A stretch of DNA of 64,000 bases from Cladopsammia gracilis. Its lineage: Eukaryota > Cnidaria > Anthozoa > Scleractinia > Dendrophylliidae. Where the stretch lies: positions 62,001-126,000 of the forward strand of contig JAJGOT010000017.1 in the NCBI GenBank assembly GCA_022457155.1. Direction: 5' to 3'. Positions 8,858 through 16,091 of this stretch are shown here, in pieces. Both the position numbers and the translations under genes were made by a program. The notes below the pieces were generated by a model. The model was not told the origin of the DNA, made no database searches, and worked only from the letters and a program-made list of their open reading frames with translations. Position 1 is the stretch's first letter. Each line of letters starts with the position of its first letter.

Positions 8858-9622
8858 ATGGAAATCGAAAGAGAAATTGTCCTGTCATCCTTTTCCGTCA
8901 AGACTGGGGGAAACAAACCAGAAAATTTCACAACAAAATTCAATCGGCCCATTGTTTTGGATCCAAATTCCCAATATGTTGTTGGGTTGAATCGAGTCAT
9001 CAACATGAGTTTTACGTGGTATAACATCAATGCTGCCCGCCAGAATCAGCTGATCAGATTCAGCTCTGACGGCGGGAAAACATTTTCCGATATCACCTTT
9101 CCCGCTGGGGTTTGGGATTATTTCACTTTAAATGCGGCAATTCGAAACGCAACAGGCCCCCTCGCAGGAAAGAATGAAAAATTCCCAATCAATCTTGCTT
9201 TCTCTCCCACAACTTTCAGAGTAACAATCACACTGGAAGCAAACTGGCAACTTGATCTCGAGAAATCCAACTTCGGCGATCTCATTGGTTTTGAGAAAAA
9301 GATTCTGAAAGACAAAGTCAACATTGGCCCCAGAGTTCCAAACCTCAGTCAAGATACTGATATGTTGAACGTTCATTGCGATCTCACAAGTGATTCGCTT
9401 GTGGATGGGGAAGAGAGCGATATCATCTTCTCCTTTTCAACATCTGTTCTGCAGGCCTCCTATAGTTTCACTTTGGAACCCATGAGAGTGATGTTCAGCC
9501 CTGTGAATAAAAACAGAATAAGCTCCATTCGGATTTATATCACCGATGGGAAAAGGCGGGTTGTCGATTTGAATGGAGCCGATACAGCGTTCTCTCTTAT
9601 CTTGAAAAAACAAATAAAATGA
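8858..9622 (+). CDS. Penton-like minor capsid protein (single jelly roll)
   Basis: 254 aa from the ATG in TCTAAAATG; an earlier in-frame ATG at 8,822 lies inside the previous gene and is disfavoured. The sequence is beta-rich throughout, with motifs typical of Polinton minor capsid proteins: NFTTKFNRPIVLDPNSQYVVGL near the N-terminus, SFTWYN, and a segment WDYFTLNAAIRNA. Position next to the capsid and ATPase genes supports a vertex (penton) role. Its TGA overlaps the next ATG (ATGA at 9,619-9,622). It is intact. The call rests on secondary-structure pattern and synteny. Confidence 0.75.
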   Translation: MEIEREIVLSSFSVKTGGNKPENFTTKFNRPIVLDPNSQYVVGLNRVINMSFTWYNINAARQNQLIRFSSDGGKTFSDITFPAGVWDYFTLNAAIRNATGPLAGKNEKFPINLAFSPTTFRVTITLEANWQLDLEKSNFGDLIGFEKKILKDKVNIGPRVPNLSQDTDMLNVHCDLTSDSLVDGEESDIIFSFSTSVLQASYSFTLEPMRVMFSPVNKNRISSIRIYITDGKRRVVDLNGADTAFSLILKKQIK

Positions 9623-9999
9623 AAAGTTATGAATTCTCTCGTTTTTTCCACCCCCAGCTGGGGCGGTTTGTCTTCCGGCATAAAGGAACAGGTGTCATTG
9701 TGGACAATATTTTCAAACCAATGAGGAAGGTCGCATCAGTCGTTTTCAATAAATTCGCGAAACCCATTGCGAAAAAAGCCTTGGAATCAGGAATTTCTCA
9801 CGCTGGGGATAAACTCGGCAAAAAAGCAGTTGAAAAATCTGGTGATTTGATCATGAAAAAGCTGGGAAATATGAGAAAGGGGAGCAAAAAACCGCCGGCT
9901 CGACCAAAATCAGCCCCTGCGTCAACCTCCGGAGAAAGTTCTGATGTTATATTGAACAGGTTGATCTCCGGGAAAGGCATCCGAAAAAGAAAAAAATGA
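9619..9999 (+). CDS. Basic virion core protein
   Basis: 126 aa and strongly basic, with an amphipathic alanine/lysine helix in the middle (residues 35-90), a proline- and serine-rich linker and a C-terminal ISGKGIRKRKK. The ISGK-G segment fits the adenoviral protease site (M/I/L)xGx-G, as expected for a core or precursor protein processed in the virion. The N-terminus FSRFFHPQLGRFVFRHKGTG may be a small beta motif. A DNA-condensing or membrane-active role is possible. It is translationally coupled to the penton gene by ATGA. Confidence 0.6.
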   Translation: MKSYEFSRFFHPQLGRFVFRHKGTGVIVDNIFKPMRKVASVVFNKFAKPIAKKALESGISHAGDKLGKKAVEKSGDLIMKKLGNMRKGSKKPPARPKSAPASTSGESSDVILNRLISGKGIRKRKK

Positions 10000-10005
10000 T
10001 TTAAA

Positions 10006-11285
10006 ATGGCTTTTCGATCGAATGAATATCTTCAAAGAAATGAATTAGTGCGCTTCCAGCTGGATGACACAATCCGAGCTCCAGCTAATGATCAACATCA
10101 ACAAAAAAATGGTTATAAATTCACGATAAACGACCGATCCGCATTCTATGATTGGTATAATGCGTATTTCGAGGTGCAATTTCAACTCCAGAAATTAGCA
10201 GACGGCGCTGGGTATGCGGCAGCTGACAGGATCACAGTGATCAATGGTGCTCATTCCCTGATTAAACACCTGACAATCCGATCTGCGGGAAAGATTATTT
10301 ATGATACTGATAATCTGCATAAAGTCTGTTTCACAAAGAATTTGCTGGAATACTCCGACGACTTCAGCAGATCAGTCGCCAAGAACAGTTTCTGGTATTT
10401 GGATACTGATGCAACAACCGCTAATACGAATCTCGGATTTGAAGCTCGCCGGGTGCAAACTCAAGCAGTGGCAGACGATGGAAACGGCGGTGCAAAGAAC
10501 ATTAACACGATCATTCCCCTGAATCGTTTTTCCTTTTTCGAAGAGTTGGAAGATAAGATGCTTGTGCCTATGCAGCTCCAATTTGAGATTGAGCTTCAAA
10601 ATGATGGGGAACTCATTCATAAGGCTGCTGCTGCTGATGCTGGAAGAGTTGTTGTGAACCGGTTTTTGCTTTGGGTGCCAAGATTGACTCCCAAAGATTC
10701 TCTTTATGACAAATTTGTCAGTTCATTCCTGAAAGAAACGCAATGGAAATATCTGAGGGAAATGTATCAGCTCCCGCAACATCATCAGGATTTTTCCAGA
10801 TCTCAGCGAGCATCGACAATGTGAGGCATATTTTTGTCTGGCTGAAAAGAACCGCTCCACCCAATGATGTCCCTGCAGAAGGCAATCCCTATCTGATGGA
10901 CACTTTCAAGCTGAATGCAGCGGATAATGCTTCATCCTTGTTGAACTGTCGATTGGAATATGGAAACGGAGTTTTCTACCCGGAAACAGAGTACGACAGT
11001 GAATCAAAAGTGAGGATTTTCCAGGATGTCATGGCTTATGCAATGCGGAAAAATGATTATAACACTGGAACACAGCTGAATCTGGCCAATTTCAATTCTC
11101 TTTTCCCGTTGATCTATTTCGATCTGACTTATCAAACTGAAAAACCAACAAGAGATCCCAAGCAGTTGATATTCAGGTATCGATTGAACGCAGATGCAGC
11201 GGCAAACTTCAATGTACATGCGATAGTTCTCTATGAAGAACTGGTGAAAATTGATAAAATTGGAAATGAACTGGTTATCGTGTGA
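10006..11285 (+). pseudogene. Major capsid protein (double jelly roll), split by a frameshift near 10,765
   Basis: Frame one is open from the ATG in TTTAAAATG (10,006) to 10,824, and the remainder continues in another frame from about 10,760 to 11,285. The N-terminal part has the family pattern NEYLQRNELVRFQLDDTI, the YDWYNAYFEVQFQL strand, and ITVINGAHSLIKHLTI. The second part begins with a serine/alanine-rich segment and runs to a C-terminal FNVHAIVLYEELVKID. Together they cover about 425 residues, a normal length for a Polinton capsid protein. The break lies within about 10 bases after 10,757. An indel in this copy is the likely cause; programmed frameshifting is possible but no classical slippery site with a stem was evident. 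Confidence 0.85.
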
Positions 11286-11311
11286 TCTGAAAACATATCT
11301 TGTCATTTAAA

Positions 11312-11437
11312 ATGACAACATATCACCCATATAAAGTAAATCTGTCGGAAGGGCAAAAAAGGAAACTTGGAAGAGCATTCCGAACAAACAATCCTGTCAC
11401 CCTGAGGCTGAAAAAAAAATCAAACAAGCGGAAGTGA
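11312..11437 (+). pseudogene. N-terminal part of the hydrophobic virion protein gene (first frame)
   Basis: A 41-codon frame starting at the ATG in TTTAAAATG, with YHPYKVNLSEGQKRKLGRA and a basic tail ending at TGA 11,435-11,437. Just before the stop lies a run of nine A (11,411-11,419). In a neighbouring frame the coding sense continues directly into the next open frame (ATG 11,445). As I remember the family, related Polinton genes in cnidarians and other animals keep the two parts in one protein, so this is probably the 5' end of one broken gene. Confidence 0.65.
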
Positions 11438-11444
11438 TGAATTG

Positions 11445-12146
11445 ATGCTGACCGCCAACCAAATTAAAAGAATCGGCAAAGCCGCATCTCAGGGAAAGGG
11501 AGTTGAAATCAAGATAACAAAAAAGCAAATCCAAAAAGTGATGAAACAAGGCGGAAGTCTTTTCTCTGCTATTGTTCCCCTGGCTCGTTCCCTGGCACCC
11601 ACCCTGGCAAAGACACTTGGACTGTCAGCATTAGCTGGTTTGGCGAGTGAAGGAGCGAGTCAAGTCGTGAAAAAAATAAGCGGGAAGGGAGCGCAAACGG
11701 GTGGATTTCTCATTCCCCAAGATAAAATTCAGAAACTGATTGACAATAAACATTTGTTGACAAATAAGCAGAAACAAGATATTTTGACTGCCCTGAAATC
11801 AGGAGGACAACTGACGATAAAACCATCAGCAAAACAATCTGGTGGATTGTTGGGAACTGTGCTGGCTTCCATTGGAATCCCGCTGGCGCTGGACATGGTG
11901 AAAAATTTGTTTGGGAAAGGAGCTCCTAGAGTTGGTCGCCCAAAGGGAAAAGGAGCGCCAAGAGTTGGACGCCCAAAAGGAAACGGCGCTCCAAGATTGG
12001 GGGCTCCTTGGGAACCACCTCCCCCATTCATCGGAACCTGGGGACGAAAAATTGGGATGGGAAAAAAATCCAAAAAAGGAACGGGACTTCTGCTGGGATC
12101 GAAAAGTCTATTCAACAATATCCCAGTTCTCGGGGCAATATTGTGA
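11445..12146 (+). CDS. Hydrophobic, glycine-rich virion protein (pX/pVI-like)
   Basis: 233 aa. It has a basic beta/helix N-terminus (ANQIKRIGKAASQGKGVEI), two hydrophobic segments (residues about 42-70, SAIVPLARSLAPTLAKTLGL; and about 133-155, LLGTVLASIGIPLALDMV), three copies of a GAPRxGxPxGxG-type repeat (about 160-188), and a C-terminus LFNNIPVLGAIL. KKISGKGAQ near residue 78 fits the adenoviral protease site ISGK-G. Related animal Polinton proteins are regarded as virion components akin to adenoviral core or membrane-lytic peptides. It is probably the second part of the gene beginning at 11,312. Its C-terminus overlaps the protease region. Confidence 0.7.
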   Translation: MLTANQIKRIGKAASQGKGVEIKITKKQIQKVMKQGGSLFSAIVPLARSLAPTLAKTLGLSALAGLASEGASQVVKKISGKGAQTGGFLIPQDKIQKLIDNKHLLTNKQKQDILTALKSGGQLTIKPSAKQSGGLLGTVLASIGIPLALDMVKNLFGKGAPRVGRPKGKGAPRVGRPKGNGAPRLGAPWEPPPPFIGTWGRKIGMGKKSKKGTGLLLGSKSLFNNIPVLGAIL

Positions 12147-12577
12147 AACCCAAATTCGTGAACAAACCCCTGAGCAACCTTGATCTTCTCCAGTGGACTG
12201 ATTTTCTGAAAATTCCCAATTTCAAAGGGATTTTCGCCAGGGATGAAGTGAGGCCCCGAGAGCACAGCCCCTGCATTATCAATCTTGATTCGCTTGAAAA
12301 TGCAGGAACTCACTGGGTGTGCTGCGCCCCCGGACAGAAATTCACGTGGTATTTCGACTCTTTTGGGATGGGATTTCCCCAGGAATTCAAAAGTTCCAAA
12401 CCGGTGATTTGGAACAGCAGTCAGTATCAAAACATCAACAGCGTTCTTTGCGGGTATTATTGCCTCTTCTTCCTCCATCAATGGTCGCAGGGGAAAGATT
12501 TCTATGATATTCTCCAGCCTCTCAGTCTGACTGATACGATGGGGAATGAGAAATTCATAAAAGAATATTTCGATTGA
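12135..12577 (+). CDS. Adenovirus-type (Ulp1-like) cysteine protease
   Basis: The catalytic region reads THWVCC (His), YFDSFG (Asp) and SVLCGYYCLFFL (Cys), the order of the adenain/Ulp1 C5 family. The frame is open from 12,008, but the first 45 codons overlap the end of the preceding gene in another frame, so translation probably starts near 12,135, perhaps at a GTG/ATT codon or by coupling; no ATG lies there. The protein would be about 145 aa. It should cleave virion precursors after (M/I/L)xGx or (M/I/L)xG; several candidate sites are present in neighbouring proteins. It is intact across the triad. Confidence 0.88.
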
Positions 12578-12579
12578 AA

Positions 12580-12756
12580 ATGAAATCATATTGCGTGAAG
12601 GAGAAAAAACAAACTGAATGCGTGAAACCAACTGGATATATGACTGCAAAAAATGGCAGAAAGATGTGGTTTTGCCATTGCGCTTCCTGCGGAATCAAAA
12701 AAACAAGATTTGTGAAAGCGAGCGGAGCGAGCCGCGGAGCGAAATCGGGAAACTGA
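12580..12756 (+). CDS. Zinc-ribbon-like small protein (DUF5679-like), possibly N-terminal part of the PLA2 protein
   Basis: 58 aa from the ATG in TGAAAATG, three bases after the protease stop. It has cysteines at SYC, TEC and CHCASCG, with AKNGRKMWFC between, a pattern shared with small zinc-ribbon proteins of Polintons and other viruses, though the first Cys pair is not a clean CxxC. It ends abruptly in a glycine/serine stretch in the GCGAGCGGAGCGAG repeat (12,718-12,745). In related elements I recall this ribbon fused to the PLA2-like protein, which here continues in another frame. Confidence 0.6.
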   Translation: MKSYCVKEKKQTECVKPTGYMTAKNGRKMWFCHCASCGIKKTRFVKASGASRGAKSGN

Positions 12757-13412
12757 GTCGGCCCCCGCGTGGCGGGGGCATCGGTGAACTTGCGCTGACT
12801 GGTGTCGCGCATGCGCTGCCTTGGTTGGGAAAAAAGACAGTTGAAATGGGTCGTTATGGAGCCAGTGAATTATTGCGAAACAAAAACACTCAGAAAAAAG
12901 CATTAGATTTTGCCCTGGACAAGATGAAACCATTTCTTGCCAAAACCTCTGCTGATATGATGAATGAGCTGTCCACGGCGATCCGACCAAACAGAAAATA
13001 TAAAACAGATCGAGCAGATTTGGATGGGGGTGCTTTAGATGTTCATTCCCTGATTGGGAAGCTGCCAAGACCAAAGAAAGGTTTCACTTTGCCTGGACAT
13101 AATTATACCGGCCCCTGGAACCCACTCGAAAAACAAGTCAGATTTGATGAAAAGGGAAAAATTCTCGAAATTATGCAGCAGCCCACAGGAAAAACAGACG
13201 CAGTTGCTATGCAGCACGATGTGGATTATTCAGTCTGCGCGAAGAAAGCGAATCCGCGCAAATGCAAGAACGAAGCAGACAGGAAAATGGTTGCCGCTTT
13301 GGATGCCATTCCCTGGAAAGAAAGACAGTGGGGTCATGCTTTGGCGAGAAACACAATTCAAGCAAAACAGAAACTTGGTCTCGGCGCTCCAAAAAACGGG
13401 AAAAGATTTTGA
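12740..13412 (+). CDS. Parvovirus-VP1-type phospholipase A2-like virion protein
   Basis: The frame is open from 12,618, but the convincing part starts about 12,790 (HALPWLGKKTVEMGRYGASELL). After a long amphipathic N-terminal region comes LDGGALDVHS (a candidate protease site LDGG-A at about 13,024). Then come the PLA2-like calcium loop PGHNYTGPWNPL and the catalytic helix AVAMQHDVDYSVC (His-Asp), with further cysteines. It matches the PLA2-like domain used by parvoviruses to leave endosomes and known in some Polintons. The start codon is unclear and the upstream zinc ribbon is in a different frame, so it may be frame-broken. The end overlaps the integrase frame. Confidence 0.75.
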
Positions 13413-14359
13413 GTGAAGGCCAGTGGGCTCAAAATCTGGCAATCGAATTACACCGGCCAATCCGACGGCGCTTTCCAAAGAGGCGAGTCATTGCGTATGG
13501 GGTTGACAACATCTGGGCGGCTGATCTGGTCGAGATGGGGAAATTTTCAAAATGGAACAAAGGGATCAGATATCTCCTGATGGTGATCGATGTTTTCTCA
13601 AAATTCGGTTGGATTCGTCCCCTGAAAGACAAACGAGGTCAAACAGTGGCTGATGCTTTCCGAGATATATTCAAGGGGCGAAAACCGAAAATGCTCTGGA
13701 CTGACAAAGGGTCTGAATTTTTCAATGGAATAATGAAGGCCCTCCTGAGCGAGAATGGGGTAAAATTGTATACAACGGAAAATCAAGAAAAGGCATCTGT
13801 TGTTGAGCGCTGGAACAGGTCTTTTAAGGAGAAACTCTTTAAAATGTTTAGCGCGAACAACAATACAATATACTGGGACAAACTTGGCAAATTACTGGAT
13901 GAATATAATCATCGTTTTCATTCGAGCATTGCCATGACTCCCGCAGAGGCGAGCAAACAGGAAAATGAGAGGCAGGTGTTCGCTAATTTATACGGAGATT
14001 TAATTTATGCTAAACACAACCCGGCAAAATTCAGGGTTGGCGACAGGGTGAGAATTTCAAAGTTTAAACGGCAATTATTTGACAAAGGTTACACGTCGAA
14101 TTGGACAGAGGAGATATTTGTGATTGACGAAATAAAGAACACAAATCCTGTAACGTACCGATTAGTTGATCTGTTGGGAGAATCAATCACCGGATCATTT
14201 TACGAGGCAGAACTTCAAAAGACAACGCAAGATGTGTTTCGAATTGAAAAAGTTATTCGCCGCGATAATAAGCGAAAACTCGCGCTTGTAAAATGGAAAA
14301 GTTACCCTGACAAATTTAATTCTTGGGTTCCACTGAGTGATGTGGAAAAACTATCTTAG
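13262..14359 (+). CDS. Polinton integrase (DDE core plus chromodomain)
   Basis: The retroviral-type integrase core has WAADLVEM (first Asp), LWTDKGSEF (second Asp) and SVVERWNRS (Glu, 34 residues later). The SH3-like segment FRVGDRVRISKFK follows, and a C-terminal chromodomain (about residues 318-362) VFRIEKVIRR...VKWKSYP...SWVPLSDVEKL. The frame is open from 13,262, but the first 50 codons overlap the PLA2 gene in another frame and look non-coding. The true start must precede the first Asp, yet no ATG lies between 13,412 and it, so the start may be non-ATG or lost. It cuts and joins the element's ends into host DNA; the chromodomain probably directs chromatin choice. Confidence 0.9.
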   Translation: MQERSRQENGCRFGCHSLERKTVGSCFGEKHNSSKTETWSRRSKKREKILSEGQWAQNLAIELHRPIRRRFPKRRVIAYGVDNIWAADLVEMGKFSKWNKGIRYLLMVIDVFSKFGWIRPLKDKRGQTVADAFRDIFKGRKPKMLWTDKGSEFFNGIMKALLSENGVKLYTTENQEKASVVERWNRSFKEKLFKMFSANNNTIYWDKLGKLLDEYNHRFHSSIAMTPAEASKQENERQVFANLYGDLIYAKHNPAKFRVGDRVRISKFKRQLFDKGYTSNWTEEIFVIDEIKNTNPVTYRLVDLLGESITGSFYEAELQKTTQDVFRIEKVIRRDNKRKLALVKWKSYPDKFNSWVPLSDVEKLS

Positions 14360-14761
14360 CGTTTTAGTCCATCGTTTCTTGTGATGATTCACAAAATCAA
14401 AATTTTTATCAGAATGCCGAGTTTTATCAGAATTTGCCAAATTTTGATAAAAATTTTGATAAAAAAATGTGTAATGCAATGATTGGTAAAAAATCATCAC
14501 GTGATATTTACCACTAAGGCAACTTTCACGTGAAAATTTATTGTAGGCAGATAAGTAGCACGCGCCGGACAAAAGAAGCCAAAAAAGACAATGGACCTGC
14601 AGGCGTGTGTGGGCACGTGAAGTGGCGAGTTATTCTGAGAAAATTTATTCAGCTTTCCGAGAATGCCACCTGGCGATTTCAAAATGACAGATTGCGTTGG
14701 CGTGTCAGAATATGAATGTTTCACATTAATATTCACAAAGTCTGTTATTTCAAAACACCGC
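14360..14761. other. Non-coding, AT-rich gap between convergent genes
   Basis: No believable gene. The first part holds short repeats of TTTTATCAGAAT / TTTTGATAAAAA; the second part carries three CACGTG sites (14,498, 14,527, 14,614). The gap separates the plus-strand integrase from two minus-strand genes and probably contains both terminators. Confidence 0.5.
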
Positions 14762-15148
14762 TTAGCATCGCTTTCGTTTCGCGCCGGGACTCGCTTCGCT
14801 CGTTTCGCTTGGCCCGTTTTGCTTCGCTTTTTTTTCTTTCAATTCCCGGTAGACTTTCTTCCAGAGGAGGCGAACTTGCTTTTGGTATTCCTTTTCGAGA
14901 TTTTTATGTTCCTCCTTGAGTTTGACAAAAGATTTCAAAAGGAGTGCAATTTGACCTTCTACATACTCCTCTTGTTCTGCTTCCTCCATCTCCGAATCAG
15001 ACACAATAAATTCCTCGTCTGAAGTGGTGGGTGTTTCATCTTCGCTTCTTATTTCTTCCTCTGAACATGTGGAACAATCTTCATGGTCACTCGCTTCGCT
15101 CGCTTCGCTTCGCTCAGCTTCATTGGAAAATGCTTTTTCAAGATCCAT
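14762..15148 (-). CDS. Acidic/coiled-coil low-complexity protein
   Basis: 128 aa from the ATG in AAGAAAATG. The N-terminal half is a Ser/Glu/Asp-rich stretch (EAERSEASEASDHED...), much of it encoded by the GCGAAGCGA-type DNA repeat that recurs through the element. Residues 70-105 form a coiled coil (LLLKSFVKLKEEHKNLEKEYQ...), and the basic C-terminus ends GAKRKRC. The start overlaps the end of the VLTF3-like gene by 11 bp. The family is unknown; the NLS-like tail and acidic patch would suit a transcription co-factor, which is only a guess. Confidence 0.55.
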   Translation of the reverse strand: MDLEKAFSNEAERSEASEASDHEDCSTCSEEEIRSEDETPTTSDEEFIVSDSEMEEAEQEEYVEGQIALLLKSFVKLKEEHKNLEKEYQKQVRLLWKKVYRELKEKKAKQNGPSETSEASPGAKRKRC

Positions 15149-15695
15149 TTTCTTTCCAATGACATTTTTTGAAGATTGTTTGGATTATTTTTTCTTGTTC
15201 CACCCGTCTGGATGGAAGTTTGAGCAGTTTGAAATCATCTTCATTGGGGCTGAAACCGTTCTTCTTCAACAAAGCAAAAAGAACTTGATGGCAATTGAGA
15301 AACTTTTTTCTGCTGGGATGAAGGTCATCATATGCAAGTGAAAAATATTTAAAGTCGTCGATGAGGAATTTTTCCAGGTGTTGATAATCATTTCCGTCGT
15401 GATCTGTTATGTGATTAAAAATTGCATGATCGTTGCCATGGACTTTTTTCCACTTGGAAGCTTTGACAAAATCCCGGACTTTTTTTCTTGTGATTTCGTC
15501 ACGGGGAATTTGGGAGAGAATTTGTTCTTGATAAAATTCGAGATCTTTGAGTGGAATTTGATTTTTCCCCTGATTTTTGCGGATGATATTTTTGAAATGT
15601 TCCAGCCTGGGATTTTTGGGAGAATGGCATGTTGTGCGGATTTCTCGAATAATTTCAGGAGTGAAATCGATTTCTTCTTCTTCGGAATCAGACAT
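15138..15695 (-). CDS. VLTF3-like late transcription factor
   Basis: 185 aa from the ATG in AAGAAAATG; the open frame extends to 15,788 with 31 more residues that look non-coding. After an acidic N-terminus (MSDSEEEEIDF) comes a helical, basic body. The C-terminal 60 residues match the poxvirus late transcription factor VLTF3-like pattern found in metazoan Polintons: RKKFLNCHQVLFALLKKNGF, then a leucine/proline segment and a terminal W-containing helix (IIQTIFKKCHWKE). It would drive late (structural) gene transcription. It reads inward from the right end of the element. No zinc-binding cysteines are evident, unlike poxvirus proteins, as is usual for this family. Confidence 0.65.
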   Translation of the reverse strand: MSDSEEEEIDFTPEIIREIRTTCHSPKNPRLEHFKNIIRKNQGKNQIPLKDLEFYQEQILSQIPRDEITRKKVRDFVKASKWKKVHGNDHAIFNHITDHDGNDYQHLEKFLIDDFKYFSLAYDDLHPSRKKFLNCHQVLFALLKKNGFSPNEDDFKLLKLPSRRVEQEKIIQTIFKKCHWKENGS

Positions 15696-15817
15696 TTTCT
15701 TTGCCGGAGAGAGATTTTTTTTGAGTTTTGGATGGAATTTTCCTCTGTGAAAATTCAGCGGAGAAATCTTGAAATTAGCCAATTTCAAGATTTTGTCTTG
15801 TGGTCATTTTAGCTCAG

Positions 15818-16091
15818 TAGGTGGTAAAAGAGAGTTCTGAGACAGCCCCAAATTCCCCTGAATTTCACACAAATATTTCCTGCAGATTTCAACAAATAAC
15901 AAATTATTTTTCATCAGTTCAAATCAACAGATACCACGCAATTCTAATGAGTTTGAGCAGATTTGACAAATTGCGGAGTTGTGTGAAAACTGACAGAAAT
16001 TGTTGAATTTGTCAGATTTGTTGGGTCTGAAATATTTGTGTGAAATTCAGGGGAATTTGAGGGTGTCTCAGAACTCTCTTTTACCACCTAC
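15818..16091. repeat. Right terminus of the Polinton, folded as an imperfect palindrome
   Basis: TAGGTGGTAAAAGAGAGTTC at 15,818 is mirrored by GAACTCTCTTTTACCACCTA ending at 16,091. The two arms of about 70 bp match nearly throughout, and the inner 130 bp also contains weaker inverted matches (TTTCAACAAATAAC / GATTTGTTGGGTC). The outer edge coincides with the break in the retrotransposon integrase frame. Either the Polinton tip is self-complementary, or a small TIR element with these ends lies at the junction. A 6-bp target duplication candidate just outside is ACTCGC, but its partner is beyond the left edge. Confidence 0.7.

Larger units (their letters stand above)
1..16091. mobile_element. 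Polinton/Maverick (adintovirus-like) element, left end outside window
   Basis: The block combines a chromodomain DDE integrase, adenovirus-type protease, HerA/FtsK-type packaging ATPase, double-jelly-roll capsid protein, penton-like protein, fibre and VLTF3-like factor, which is the Polinton/Maverick gene set. The right terminus is set at about 16,091, where a retrotransposon integrase frame resumes. Polintons usually end in 5'-AG...CT-3', and the right end read inward starts AGGTGGTAAAAGAG, which fits. No protein-primed DNA polymerase B is seen between 1 and 16,091, so it is either left of the window or lost. The matching left terminus and target duplication are also outside. Several genes are frame-broken, so this copy is probably not autonomous. 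Confidence 0.9.

Noticed and set aside
12008..12134. N-terminal extension of the protease frame
   Set aside because: It overlaps the well-formed C-terminus of the hydrophobic virion protein in another frame and has arginine/serine-rich non-domain content.
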